This document shows positions 21,819 through 33,103 of a stretch of DNA of 64,000 nt, piece by piece. This DNA is from Telmatactis stephensoni (lineage: Eukaryota > Cnidaria > Anthozoa > Actiniaria > Isophelliidae). Below the pieces are notes generated by a model. The model saw nothing but the letters and a program-made list of their open reading frames with translations, did not search any database and was not told where the DNA came from. Position numbers and translations under genes: made by a program. The stretch spans positions 558,001 through 622,000 of the forward strand of contig JALIZF010001847.1 in assembly GCA_029948255.1 (NCBI GenBank), in the 5' to 3' direction. Positions within the stretch are counted from its first letter, which is position 1; each line of letters opens with the position of its first letter.

Positions 21819-22748
21819 ATGGAGAGTTGCTGGAAGAATTGGAAGAACTACTCCAGCTGGCAGTCAAATTCTGCTCGAGAAAATCTCATTCCTTACCCGG
21901 CGACTATTGCTGCTGTTCTTCCGAATATCATCGGCAACCTTCTCTGCGTTGTGGTGATCATCAAGACCAGGTCTCTTCACAAGTTTTGTAATTTTCTGCT
22001 AGTCAATTTGGCTGTCTCCGACATCAGTATCGGGTTACTGGCGTTAATTGCCACAACGTACCTTGAATTGTCCCTTAAAACAGAAGATGATCAATCCCTT
22101 AGAAGGAAAATCAATATTTTTGGGTATTCCATGATGCAGGTGTCTATACTTACAGTGGTGGTTATTGCTATGGAGCGATACTTTGCCATCTCAAAACCAT
22201 TCCAAGTCATGAAGAAAGAAAGAATCAAGCATCTTAAGTTTATTCTACCTTGTATTTGGATTCTCAGTTTTGTATGTACAATCCCAGTCTTTATTGTGTT
22301 CTTTTCCATGAGAAATCCCGAGTTGCTTTTAGGGAAACAAAGAGAGTTATCGATCATGGGTGCTGTGCATTTTACTTGCAATTATTTGGTGCCATCTTGT
22401 GTGTTGATCTATACGTACATTAGAATTGTATGGATTCTAAAGCGAAGACAACTTCAAGTACGATCATCACATGGACAGCAAATAACCCTACTTGCACAGC
22501 GTCGAGCATCAAGACTTCTTGGTGCTGTGATAGTTGCCCATAATGTGTGCTTTCTTCCTTACGCCGTCATCACATTCATTGCAACTCAACCATTCATTTG
22601 TGATGCGATCACAGAGGAGCATTCGTTCTATGCTACCCAATATCTGTTACTAGTAAGCCCGAGCCTTAACCCTGTTATATACTTTGCTCATAGTAAAGTG
22701 TTCCGGGATGCTTGTAAGGGAATTCTCCTGCCAAGAAAAAAGACCTGA
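21819..22748 (+). CDS. Rhodopsin-family (class A) GPCR, duplicate A
   Basis: Intronless, 309 residues. Seven hydrophobic segments are visible. Family landmarks are GNLLCVVVI (TM1 Asn), LLVNLAVSD (TM2 Asp), MERYFAI (ERY variant of DRY at the end of TM3) and SLNPVIYFAHS (NPxxY variant in TM7). The N-terminus has NYSS, a possible glycosylation site, and the C-terminal tail is only about 20 residues. It differs from duplicate B (29163-30092) at 13 of 309 residues. Ligand unknown; the sequence does not show the TM3 Asp pattern of amine receptors clearly, so a peptide or lineage-specific receptor is possible. The start at MESCWKNW is shared by both copies. No AATAAA lies close after the stop, unlike copy B. 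Confidence 0.9.
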   Translation: MESCWKNWKNYSSWQSNSARENLIPYPATIAAVLPNIIGNLLCVVVIIKTRSLHKFCNFLLVNLAVSDISIGLLALIATTYLELSLKTEDDQSLRRKINIFGYSMMQVSILTVVVIAMERYFAISKPFQVMKKERIKHLKFILPCIWILSFVCTIPVFIVFFSMRNPELLLGKQRELSIMGAVHFTCNYLVPSCVLIYTYIRIVWILKRRQLQVRSSHGQQITLLAQRRASRLLGAVIVAHNVCFLPYAVITFIATQPFICDAITEEHSFYATQYLLLVSPSLNPVIYFAHSKVFRDACKGILLPRKKT

Positions 22749-23701
22749 AATACTATGCTGTATTTACCAGTGGAGCGTTTCTTCGAATCGACGAGGTATA
22801 TATATTTCCACTCCTTTGTATTCTCGGCCGTCGCTTTCTTGTTCTTAATTCGTCATCCGTCACCAAATGCAGATAGATCGATCTGTACAGCGCATGCTCA
22901 ATGACCCTCTCTCCTCGGCAGGAGCCGTAGAAAGTGTAGTGTAGATGGGTCTCTATAGCGCATGCTCGGTATCCATCGAGGACCATCGGAAGGTCGTCGA
23001 CAAGCGGTAATGTGTTTTGATCGTCGTTTTGGTGATGTCTTGATCAAGACACGATTCCTCGTTTGCTGTGCAAGTCAGCGATTTTCCAGCTAGCGGCGCC
23101 GATTCCTTGTCATCATGGGTTACGCCAAATGGTGGTTTACTACAGGGGACAAACCTCGCTCCGCTATTAGTCGTCGTCTTAGTGAACAAACTTGCAGCTG
23201 ACTGCTTTACAAAATGCGATTCAATTATCTAAAAATGCAGAGATGGTAATCTGTCCTTTGAACTTGTACTGCCCCTTTCCACTGGCGCCATTAAACATCA
23301 TAGGGTCTTGTTTCTCAACTTGACATCGTTAAGGTGTACTGTAGCTTGGTCAGGTCTACCTTGGAGTACGTGGTACCTGCATGTGCTAATTTACCAGCAT
23401 ACCTAGCGAACCTCATTGAATCGATCCCAGATGTCCTCTATCTCTCCTTTATGGACAGTTGTTGTCAGTTGTCAATAAACTAGACGCACACGTGCGTTCA
23501 CTCGTGCCCCGGGAGCCCTCAGTCTTCCCCGAGCCGTTTCACGCATTCTTCACCATTTCGGGAAATAGTTAACCGTAACATAAGATCTTTTTTGAATCAG
23601 TTAACTTAAACTAAAGAATATATGATTGGTCAATTTGTCTGTCAGCAGCTATTAGTGTTTCCCTTTGTCCTTCTATTATCATGCATAGGTATTAGAAATC
23701 T

Positions 23702-23796
23702 TAGTCTCCTTTGCAGCCTTTTTTGTGTGCGGGGCCTTTTCTTTGGGGAGTTTAAGCCTTGCTTGACGACACAAAAAAAGGCTGCAAAGGAGACTA
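23702..23796. mobile_element. 95-bp hairpin transposon with 9-bp target-site duplication
   Basis: Ends TAGTCTCCTTTGCAGCC and GGCTGCAAAGGAGACTA are perfect inverted repeats, paired for about 27 bases into a T/A run. Both flanks are TAGAAATCT (23693-23701 and 23797-23805). A 9-bp duplication is typical of Mutator-like elements. It interrupts a larger dispersed repeat whose other copy (~38050) lacks it. Confidence 0.85.
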
Positions 23797-24475
23797 TAGA
23801 AATCTCCGACATGCAAAAATATTCCCTGCGAATATACCAGTTTTATTCAACTTTTTATTTCACTATGTATCTCAATTGTTTACTGAAAAACTTCTACAAC
23901 GGTGTTTTTGACACAATAACAAATCGTGTATTTTTCGGATGTTTTATATATTGAATAGACGTTACGTGACCAAACGCGAAATACAAGGTCAATGGAACCT
24001 AATTCCATGCAAAGTTCCGATATTAAAATTCAGTACAAAAACCTCTCAAGATCTCTTGAATGCTTAAATGAGGAATATAATTGACTTGCTTCTATGTTTG
24101 TTCGTTTAGCAACATGTAGGATGAGAAATTTGTAGATTTCCAGCTCATAGGAAATAGTTCGTATCGCGAGGGCCTCCTTTCAAGTACTCCAATTAGAATT
24201 GGATATTTGGTCAAAGTATTGGAGATGAAGCTCAAAATAACAGCCCATTCTGAAGCTCTTATAAGTGTCTAGGTATATCTCGAGTTAAAAGCTCCATTTT
24301 ACGATGTATTATTCCTAGAAGAGCCTGTCTCTGAAAGCAATTTTCTTTGTAGTCGGCCATCTTGCATTCCTAAAGTTCCTCACTGGCGTTCACTACCAAG
24401 GAGGATTGGCAGAGCTTCCCATGAAGCTTTGCGCACAAATTACCGTAGTGACCGGAAGTGAATAAATTGGAACAG
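23797..24475 (-). repeat. Dispersed repeat R2, copy a (reverse)
   Basis: The reverse complement matches 37440-38070 and 38130-38600 over long stretches. Shared phrases include TTTAGGAATGCAAGATGGC, GGAGCTTTTAACTCGAGATA, ACACTTATAAGAGCTTCAG and CATGTTGCTAAACGAAC. The left part is interrupted by the 95-bp hairpin element. No protein frame is conserved among copies, so it is non-coding and probably transposon-derived. Confidence 0.75.
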
Positions 24476-25395
24476 CTGATTCTGTGGTTGAGATTTGGTT
24501 TTTGAAGTTGTTTTTTTATCGTTTTTTGGCGAAAAATAGACAAGAGAAATGCAAGAAACCCTTCTCTAACATGTGTTTTCCATGTCAGAAAACTTTAAAA
24601 CATTGTGATCTGTTTTTGTTGATTTTTTTCGTCGCTTTGAATTATCGGTTTTTTCACCGTTTGTAGAAAATGCCGGGACAGTGACAAACAACCCAACAAA
24701 ATAAGTAAAAATCAGCTTAAAAAATTGAACATATAGGAAAAATACCCTTACTAACTGATAGAAGAAGAAATTTGGATGTTAATTTTTAGAAAGGGCTCCA
24801 AAGGGCTCCATGTTTTTGTGATGAACAAAAGACATGAACATTGCCCTTTTACGGTTGAAGAACTATGAACAAGAAAGCCAATATGACGTGTGGTTGATGG
24901 GAAGGGCAAAACCTCGGCTAAGGAATTAAAGCTATCTTAGCTTCGAGTTATGGAGTTGATAACTAAATGGCTTTCACCGATAAAGACATGGTTTTCTGAC
25001 GAATGAGTTTGTCAAATTTTACTTTAGTAAGGAAACCAAAACTTAAAGATATAATCAATCCGCCAATGGCGAAGTAACTCGTGGATTGTTCCCTTTAGTT
25101 AAATTAGTTTTATTTTAGTTAAATTTGAATTTTGAAGGCAAAATTATAGATCAATTAAAGCAATACATATTTTTTTTAAATGATAGATCATTGCTCTCAC
25201 AAATTTAAACATTAAGTTTGGGCCCACCTGTAAAGCATTTAAAGGAATTTTTAGAGAGTCAGTTGGATAATTATTAATAATATTAGCTAATGTAATTTTT
25301 TTAGCAAAAAATAATAGACTTGAGTACGAAAGAACAAAAGAAAAAGATAATGAAGCAAAGAAATAAGAAAAAAAAAAGAAAGAAAAAAATTGTAT

Positions 25396-25475
25396 GTACC
25401 ACCCCGGGAGTCGAACCCACGATCATTGGAATTTCGAGCCAGCAACGAACCGCTTGAGCTAATGAGCCATTCACT
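25396..25475 (-). mobile_element. tRNA-like sequence (tRNA-Ser-like SINE head or pseudogene)
   Basis: On the minus strand GGCTCATTAGCTCAAGCGGT forms an A-box/D-arm and GTGGGTTCGACTCCCGGGG a good B-box/T-arm. A CTCGAAA loop between them recalls tRNA-Ser(CGA), but the anticodon stem does not pair. A decayed tRNA or SINE head is the safer reading. The preceding intergenic DNA (24480-25390) shows no gene. Confidence 0.4.
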
Positions 25476-26436
25476 GATTTCAAGGTGATATTTTTATATA
25501 TATTGCTAATTTACATTTATAACCTCCTTGAATTTGTTAAATATGTACAAATTATGAAAGAAGTTTCTCTATGAACCAAATATCGCTATGAATAAAATAA
25601 ATTACTCCATAAAAGTACTCATGATAGCCACCAAACTTAAACTTAATACGCTTTTTTGATGCAGTTTCGGCCAGCGGGGCCGTAGCGGTTCGGCACGGCC
25701 AGTTTCGTACTCAAATATGATTTCGTTTGCTTTTTATTTCAACATTTACTCTCGTGCCGATAGAGTACAAACACTAAATGCTTGGATGGCTCGTTGATAT
25801 TGGACTGGCGACGATTTTTGATATTGGACTTGCGACGATGTTTGTTGTTTGAAGACAGCGACTACAAACGGACCCAATTGTTTTCACATCCGAGAATCGA
25901 ACAGCTCAACTTGGAGATGTGACGAATTCCAAGCTGCAGAGGGAGCTGAGAGTAGTTCAGTACAAAATATGACAAGAAATAAGAAATTATCTATTCAGAT
26001 TTATAGGCATTTTTGCCTATCTTCGCGGAGTGTAGACCCTACATGTAGACCACGAGGTATAATGTCGAGGGTCGACATGTTAAATTGGCTTGTATTACCG
26101 AGCAGTTTTTACGGAGCTTAGATCATGTGCCTAAAAATTGTTGCTTTGTACACAAATCTAAAACAGTTACATTACGTTCAAAGCTTCCCGAGTGCTATAC
26201 TGGTCACCGAAAATTATTATAGAGTATGAGGGGGAACACCGTACGGCCTACGATACGATACGGTTACAGCAGGAATTTCGAATGTTTTTATAGAAACTAT
26301 GATACTGGTACAGTTACGATACAGTACGGTAAGTTTCTCACTCATACGAAAACGACTCTAACGCAAGTTAGCACCGTATCGTATTATCAAGAATAGACCG
26401 GAAGTAAAGTTTGACAGACCGGAAGTTTACAGGAAA

Positions 26437-26463
26437 GTGAGTGAGTGAGTGAGTGAGTGAGTG
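26437..26463. repeat. (GAGT)n microsatellite
   Basis: About seven GTGA/GAGT units following two CAGACCGGAAGT-like words (26395, 26417). Confidence 0.9.
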
Positions 26464-26583
26464 ACACAATAGCTTACTACTTTATGTATGGTACCATTCT
26501 ACTTAGACAATAGATAGATTGAATAGTTGTTGTCATACACGAAGTAGTAACCTGACTCATTTGCATATTCGACCCCTCACAAT

Positions 26584-26610
26584 AACTCGTGGATTTTCAA
26601 TCCACGAGTT
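26584..26610. repeat. Perfect 12-bp-arm hairpin
   Basis: AACTCGTGGATT, a 3-base loop, then AATCCACGAGTT. The same 12-mer occurs singly at ~25077, suggesting a transposon-end word. Surrounding sequence (25476-27480) shows no gene. Confidence 0.6.
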
Positions 26611-27489
26611 AAAAAAAAGACTTTCCATCTTTCCAATTTTAGTTTAATTTACAAACAATACAAACTGAGTTTCACAAGCAAAAAAAGTGTAAATATTCAA
26701 AGAAAACGACTCGGTTGAGCATTAATTTTCAAACGACGCCAGTCAGTTAAATTAAACAAAGTTTTTTTTCTTACTTACGTACAAAGACATGTACAATGTA
26801 CAGAAGAAGATTTCCAAACTTGACCGTCGCCACGAGACAACTTGTACATGATTCGTAAAAATCCAACTACGCCAGTGAAGAGATGTTTTAACACAAGCTA
26901 TTGGTAAACAGCCAATAGATAATTCAAATCGACAGCTTCTCGTTTACCAGCAAAATCCTCATTCTGTAAGCCTCTTTCAAACTTCAGCTTCAGCCAAAAA
27001 CACGGCTTTCAATTTACCATGTTGAACGCTGCCTGATTCATCGAAGAGCACGTAAAGACTTGCAAATCTTGAAGAACTGTTATATGGTTATATATTTTAC
27101 CGTTTCGTCTTTTTTCGAGTCATAGTTCCATTATAAAACAGAAAACTCTTTGCTCAGCATAATTTCTGCCAGATTCCTTCGATGAAAGTTGTCAAACTAT
27201 TGTCAAAAACGCCGCTTCTTGAGTCACACTGATTAGTCAAAAGTACGAACACTTTTGTCCAAGTTTTGAGAATATTATTAGTTTTGATCATAAAAACAAC
27301 ACAATTTGATCGTTCTTGATAAAAGCCATAGAAGGTAGTTTTCTATGACTCTCGCTGACTAGTTTTGATGTAAAGGTCTGTAAAAGGGAACACAAAAAAC
27401 CTCCAGTTTCGGCTGTTTTCTCAGGAAAACTTGTGACCAATGACGGTATTTACCTCTAAACATAGACAACTTTCGATAACAACCTTTTG

Positions 27490-27850
27490 CGTCTGTCAAT
27501 AATCAAGGCAATGCAGAATTATTGTGGTTTTGTCCATAAATGCTTTCGACTTATAATTACGAGCTCCTATCTCTAAGAAATCCATCGCCAAATGACTGAT
27601 CACGTGATCAGCAAAAAGTGATATCAGTTGTGCGCAAAGCATTATGGGAAGATCTGCCAATCCTCCTTGTTCACTACGAAGAGTAGGTGATGAATGAAGG
27701 GCATTGTTTCTTACGCTCTTAACCAATCAGGAGTGCATCACTTGACCAATTGCGCAAGAACGCCGCATTCTCGAGACGAAGAGCGGAAAAGAAAAATAAA
27801 CATTTGCAGTTTATAACTCGTTCCCGGCCTACGGCCTGGGCACGAGTAAT
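27490..27850. repeat. Dispersed repeat R2-related, copy b
   Basis: Reverse complement of ACTCGTGCCCAGGCC...GGCCGG.AACGAGTTATAAA and of the GCGCAA...CTGATTGGTTAAGAGCG segment matches 37252-37420. Another part (GCGCAAAGCATTATGGGAAG, CTGCCAATCCTCCTTG) matches the end of copy a. It lies just upstream of segmental duplication copy B. Confidence 0.65.
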
Positions 27851-28175
27851 AACTCTGGATTCCTGAAATACCTGATTCCCAAAGCAACGGAAATTACACA
27901 TGGCTATTCGCTGGGCTCTGGCACTTTCAGACAGGACAGATTCATTGTCAATACAGAATGCTTGAATAAATTTATTACATTAAGATATCAATAAAGACAT
28001 TGTGCTTGAGTTGCATTTATTATTATGCTGACTCCTCATGTAATTTAGTCAGTTGTTTTACTACATAATGAGTGAATAAAGCTTATTATTATTAAAATAG
28101 CACTAGATAATTCAATTGAAAACAGAATATTTTCTATACTGACTATTTTTAAGTACACTGAATTTATATATAGTA

Positions 28176-28350
28176 CAGGGGCGTATCCAGAATATTTCAA
28201 AGGGGGGTCACACTTTCCATTTTCCACCAAAGGGGGGTCACACTTCCAATTTCTCAATCTTTCTCCAGTCAGATTCTTTTATTTCTATCATCTTTTTGTT
28301 TTCAAAGGAGGGTCACGGGCACTCTGGGACCCCCCCTGGATACGCCCCTG
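28176..28350. mobile_element. 175-bp hAT-like MITE in duplication copy B
   Basis: Terminal repeats CAGGGGCGTATCCAG and CTGGATACGCCCCTG are perfect. Both flanks read TAGTA (28171-28175, 28351-28355). The matching site in copy A (near 19820) is uninterrupted. The interior repeats AAAGGGGGGTCACACTT twice. CAGGGGCGnATCCAG ends are known from hAT-type elements; the 5-base flank is shorter than the usual 8. Confidence 0.85.
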
Positions 28351-29162
28351 TAGTACCATTTCATACTTATATTGATTGCACTCTAATCAAAACGAGAACA
28401 TTAAGCATTAGTGATTATAAGCATATATCTAATGATTAATATAATGACTAATTCGGCACTCATTGCAGATGCATGACACAAATGATATCAAGTTCAGAAA
28501 CAGGAAATGTAAACTTGAAGACGATATGAAATGTAATTATGACTAAGGCACATTTTGTTGAAATGCAAAGAAGCGAAAGAACAAACCACTGAGCTGCTTA
28601 TCTGACTTCAGCTAAAAATTTAATTCACATCAAAAGAAAATGAGTTAGGAAACACATCAATTAAAAGCAATAGACTTGTCATCTGATTTAGTTTAACCTT
28701 GCTGCTGATCTGACATCTCCCTGAATTATTTCCAGGTCAGAATTAAATGATTTAGCATATAAATGAATTACAAGGAGTGAACTTCACTGTCATTAGTCGT
28801 CTGATTTTCACTTTCGTCTCAGCTACATGCTTTGGCCCCCCAAAAATCATCACCGGTCGACAATGAAAAAACAAAACCCCAAAAAACATTGAATTACTAA
28901 TATCACTAAGATATTCATCACAAAGATAGGTTCACATACAATTTGCTTTCTTTCACATATTTGTTTTTTAATAAAGTGACGGGAGATTGTTATTTTCTTG
29001 GCAAAAAATGAATTAAGAGAACTTCATACTTGCCGTCTAGTTCCACCTGCTATTTGTTTTTGAATTCAGGGCCGGCTATAGCAAACTGTTCACTAAAATT
29101 GTGGTGACAAATTTCCACGGACACTTGCTGACAGACTTTGGAAGTCTGCAAGAGGCTAAGAT

Positions 29163-30092
29163 ATGGAGAGTTGCTGGAAGAATTGGGAGAACTATTCCAG
29201 CTGGCAGTCAAATTCTACTCGAGAAAATCTCATTCCTTACCCGGCGACTATTGCTGCTGTTCTTCCGAATATCATCGGCAACCTTCTCTGCGTTGTGGTG
29301 ATCATCAAGACCAAGTCTCTTCACAAGTTTTGTAATTTTCTGCTAGTCAATTTGGCTGTCTCCGACATCAGTATTGGGTTACTTGCGTTAATTGCCACAA
29401 CGTACCTTGAATTGTCCCTTAAAACAGAAGCTGATCAATCCCTTAGAAGGAAAATCAACATTTTTGGGTATTCCATGATGCAGGCGTCTATACTTACAGT
29501 GGTGGTTATTGCTATGGAGCGATACTTTGCCATCTCAAAACCATTCCAAGTCATGAAGAAAGGAAGAATCAAGCATCTTAAGTTTATTCTACCTTGTATT
29601 TGGATTCTCAGTTTTGTACTTACAATCCCAGTCTTTATTGTGTTCTTTTCCATGGGAGATCCCGAGTTGCTTTTAGGCAAACAAAGAGAGTTATCGATCA
29701 TGGGTGCTGTGCATTTTACTTGCAATTATTTGGTGCCATCTTGTGTGTTGATCTACACGTACATTAGAATTGTATGGATTCTAAAGCGAAGACAACTTCA
29801 AGTACGATCATCACATGGACAGCAAATAACCCTACTTGCACAGCGTCGAGCATCAAGACTTCTTGGTGCTGTGATAGTTGCCCATAATGTGTGCTTTCTT
29901 CCTTACGCCGCCATCACATTCGTTGCAACTCAACCATTCATTTGTGATGTGATCACAGAGGAATATTCGTTCTATGCTACTCAATATCTGTTACTAGTAA
30001 GCCCGAGCCTTAACCCTGTTATATACTTTGCTCATAGTAAAGTGTTCCGGGATGCTTGTAAGGGAATTCTACTGCCAAGAAAAAAGACCTGA
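29163..30092 (+). CDS. Rhodopsin-family (class A) GPCR, duplicate B
   Basis: Intronless, 309 residues, 96% identical to the receptor at 21819-22748, with the same landmarks (GNLLC, NLAVSD, MERYFAI, SLNPVIY). The 13 substitutions are scattered and include R164G and N165D in the second extracellular loop region, V-to-A and C-to-L changes within helices, and H266Y near TM7. No stop or frameshift separates the pair, so both look functional. It keeps a close AATAAA after the stop. Ligand unknown. The upstream ~100 bp are shared with copy A, so any proximal promoter was duplicated too, whereas copy A has the LTR element ~130 bp upstream of its ATG. Confidence 0.9.
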   Translation: MESCWKNWENYSSWQSNSTRENLIPYPATIAAVLPNIIGNLLCVVVIIKTKSLHKFCNFLLVNLAVSDISIGLLALIATTYLELSLKTEADQSLRRKINIFGYSMMQASILTVVVIAMERYFAISKPFQVMKKGRIKHLKFILPCIWILSFVLTIPVFIVFFSMGDPELLLGKQRELSIMGAVHFTCNYLVPSCVLIYTYIRIVWILKRRQLQVRSSHGQQITLLAQRRASRLLGAVIVAHNVCFLPYAAITFVATQPFICDVITEEYSFYATQYLLLVSPSLNPVIYFAHSKVFRDACKGILLPRKKT

Positions 30093-30143
30093 AATACTGT
30101 ATTTACTAAACTTATGTATTGATATGTATTTTTATCAATATGA

Positions 30144-30149
30144 AATAAA
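30144..30149 (+). terminator. Polyadenylation signal AATAAA of GPCR duplicate B (possible)
   Basis: Lies 52 bases after the stop codon in a 75-bp stretch, followed by a (TTA)n run, that duplicate A lacks. Confidence 0.45.
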
Positions 30150-31440
30150 GACATTATTATTATTATTATTATTATTAGTGGGTCGTAGCTTTGACGAGGT
30201 ATAAATTTCCACTTCTTTGTATTCCCGGCCGTCGTTTTGTTCTTTGTCGTTGTCACAGAATGCAGATAGATCTGTACAGCGCATGCTCAATGCCCCTCTC
30301 TACTCGGCAGGAGCCGTAGAAAGTGCAGATAGGTCTCTATAGCGCATGCTCGGTGTCCAACGAGGACCATCGGAAGGTCGTCGACAAGCGGTAATGTGTT
30401 TTGATCGTCGTTTTGGTGATGTCTTGATCAAGACACGATTCCTTGTTTGGTGTGCAAGTCAGCGATTTTCACGGCTTCATGTGTTGACTTCGAAGGTCTT
30501 GACTTCCAAGAAGTTGTTTGCAGCTGTTTGCCAATCTGACACGCTCATCTCTCTACATATAAACTAACACTGACCCTATTCACGTTAAGCCGTCTACGCT
30601 TAAAGATGTATAGAATTTTCGGAATGGGCCGGTCCGCGACAACTATAACTACACTAAGCTCCATAGAAACAGAATAAAGTGTGTAGAAAGATTTAAAACT
30701 ATTACACAAATGAAAACAAAATAACGATAACGTTGAGTAGAAAGTGCTCTTCATAGTACTGATAGTATCTCGGTTTTCGTGCATTTTAGCGAAAGTTTTC
30801 ACCTGAATCATCTTCACCTCTTGACCTTTTCGGTTTGCTTGTAAATTTCATTCAGCCGCTCTCAAAAAAAAACCTCGAATTTCATTGGTCGGTGATGATT
30901 GTATCGAGATTCGCTATTTTGATCAGCAAGTAAAGAGCTGCTTTTCATCAAAATATTGCCTCGATTATTGCTGGATTATTTTATAAACGGCTCGTGCTTT
31001 CCCTACGCTCTTTCGTGTTCTCCCAACATCACGCGTGTTTAGATCAGGCTATATAAACACGGAAAACCGTTTTATATTTCTTAAGTCTGGTAGTGTACAT
31101 GCCACTGTAATCGAATAATTATGTGGATGCAGCTCAGTATAATTCACACTTAAGCTTGAATTACATAGAGAAGGCCTGAGCTTTCAGCTTAACTTAGTTG
31201 ATCAGTTAAGAACTCATATATTCAGTCATGAGATTTATCTGAAATTTGTTTATTTCTAATAACTATCAATTTAGTTTATTTATTTATTTTTTCGTGTATT
31301 TTACTTTTGTAAATGGTATTTTAATTAGCAAAAGTGATTGGTGCGATATTTTCAGATTTTACCAACTAAAAATATATAAAGTGGCTGCAGATAAAATACG
31401 GATGTAGAAAAGAAGTCCAACGTCGACCAAACAAGAATTA

Positions 31441-31668
31441 GGGTCTCCACAGACGAGACGATTAGTGTCGACAACTATTTTTTATCGACAACTAAATGTG
31501 GTCGATAACTTTTTGTGATCCAATGAAGCATTCCACACACTAGATAGTTTGTTGTCGATAACTATGCAAAATCAGCGAGAGCTTAGGAACTAGCTTTATC
31601 TACGCATGCTCAGAGACAACGCAGATATGATAGTTGTCGACAACTAATCGTCTCGTCTGTGGAGGCCC
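31441..31668. mobile_element. 228-bp PIF/Harbinger-like MITE, TTA target site
   Basis: Ends GGGTCTCCACAGACGAGACG and CGTCTCGTCTGTGGAGGCCC are inverted repeats extending ~35 bp (ATTAGTgTCGACAACTA). Both sides carry TTA, the TWA-type 3-bp target duplication of PIF/Harbinger elements. The interior has further TCGACAACTA / GTCGATAACT half-sites. Confidence 0.85.
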
Positions 31669-32773
31669 TTATATTGCAATATGGCAACAATAAATAATAA
31701 CTGGACCGTACACAACACAAGGGCAGAGGGGTTAGTTGCCCCGACCACTAGTTAAAGAAATGGATAGCCTCCATGCGCAAAATCATTTCAACAAAGGCTA
31801 TATAGCTGACTGCCTCTCAAGGAATTGGGTTAAGTCAGTACGGAACACCAATATACCTTATAAAACCATACATAACATGACAACGTCAATGCATGGCTTC
31901 TGCTAAAAAAGGACGCTTAATTTGTAAACAGTGGTCTAAAAATTGCTTTTTAATAAAACTTTGTGTGTGTGTGCAGCGTTCTACATCTAAATTTCAAATT
32001 GAAGTTATATCCGTCAATGTAGCAACTGTATCGGCAACGAATTTGATTGAATCGCACGCTTTTCAACAGGTTTAAAATTGACCGATAATAAAAGGGGATG
32101 CGAAACTGCATACTTGTAAAGTAAAGAATATTCATAACGTTAATTAATGAGACCTTGAATAACTAATAAAAAGAGTCCTAAGCTGTTTTGTGAGATGATT
32201 GCTGATAATGATCTTGCAAAGTAACTGGTAGTGCCGCCATCTTAAAAATGATGTTCGTATGATTGCGCGCTGTGCGCGCTCCTTCAATTTGCAATGACGT
32301 AAACAAACGCGCGTGCATGCTTTTCTCCTAAGTGAAAAATACTGACTTTTTCAAAGAATTTATTCATTTTCCTCGATATAATTATGATACTACGAAACAT
32401 TCTACTCAAACTTATGACAGAAATAATACTTTAGATTTACTTCATTATTCGCCAGGAGTTTCTCATTTCCTTTTAGATTTATTTGTGATATTTTACCAAA
32501 ATGTCATTGATATCGTGGTTGCTTGAAAAAGCCAGACATCATTGATTAGAGAGTTGTTTTCCTCAAACAAATGAAAGGATGACTTTGAACGTTATTCTAT
32601 ATTTTTTTGAAGCGAAAGAAAAAACATATCATTCTGAGAAAATAATACGAAAGGCCATAAATAACAAGCAACTTGTGGTTTTATTGATCGAAGAAAAACC
32701 CAGGAATGACGGACTATTACCTCTATTACCTTGTCACGTCATCTATCATTGCGTGATATCTAATTGACCTCGT

Positions 32774-32799
32774 TGACGTCACAACGTTCTGTGACGTCA
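32774..32799. promoter_or_regulatory. Two perfect CRE octamers (TGACGTCA), 18 bp apart
   Basis: TGACGTCA at 32774-32781 and 32792-32799. They lie 0.9 kb upstream of the membrane-protein ATG at 33690. A potential 5' UTR exon ending CAAATCTACACAG before GTGAGT (donor at 32968) lies between. CREB/ATF binding is inference from the motif; the word also occurs in transposon ends elsewhere in the window. Confidence 0.35.
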
Positions 32800-33103
32800 C
32801 AATATCAAATAACGACACATTCTAATGTGAACCGCTCGCGCGCGACTCACCATTCGAAACTGGTGATATTATGGTCAAAATTCCGTTCCACTTGGAAAAG
32901 TGATTCCCATCTCAACATGGGGCATGAGATGGCTGTTGCCAAGGATGTTCTTTGTCAAATCTACACAGGTGAGTGTTTATTGGACCATCTAGTCAATACT
33001 GTTAATCTGGCTTCCGTTTTACAAAGCGTTCGTAAGTTACAAGTGAGTTACTCGTAAATCCAAAATCATTATTGTTTGTACGCTATGTGATAGGTGATAC
33101 AAC

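Larger units (their letters stand above)
19562..23093. repeat. Segmental duplication, copy A
   Basis: From GCACTTTCAGACAGGACAGA onward, the sequence matches 27916-30471 in the same orientation with few differences, through the upstream flank, the GPCR and ~350 bp after it. The main differences are the LTR element here (20511-21688), a small transposon in copy B, and ~75 bp missing after the GPCR stop. Weak similarity may run on to ~23210 / 30540. Confidence 0.85.
27916..30471. repeat. Segmental duplication, copy B
   Basis: Direct copy of 19562-23093 without the LTR element but with a 175-bp transposon (28176-28350). The left junction lies at the word GCACTTTCAGACAGG. Similarity ends near CAAGTCAGCGATTTTC at ~30470, with only patches beyond. 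Confidence 0.85.

Noticed and set aside
32764..33057. 97-codon frame ending past a GTGAGT
   Set aside because: No protein similarity; the donor suggests at most a 5' UTR exon. Joining it to a candidate acceptor near 33658 gives an immediate stop.
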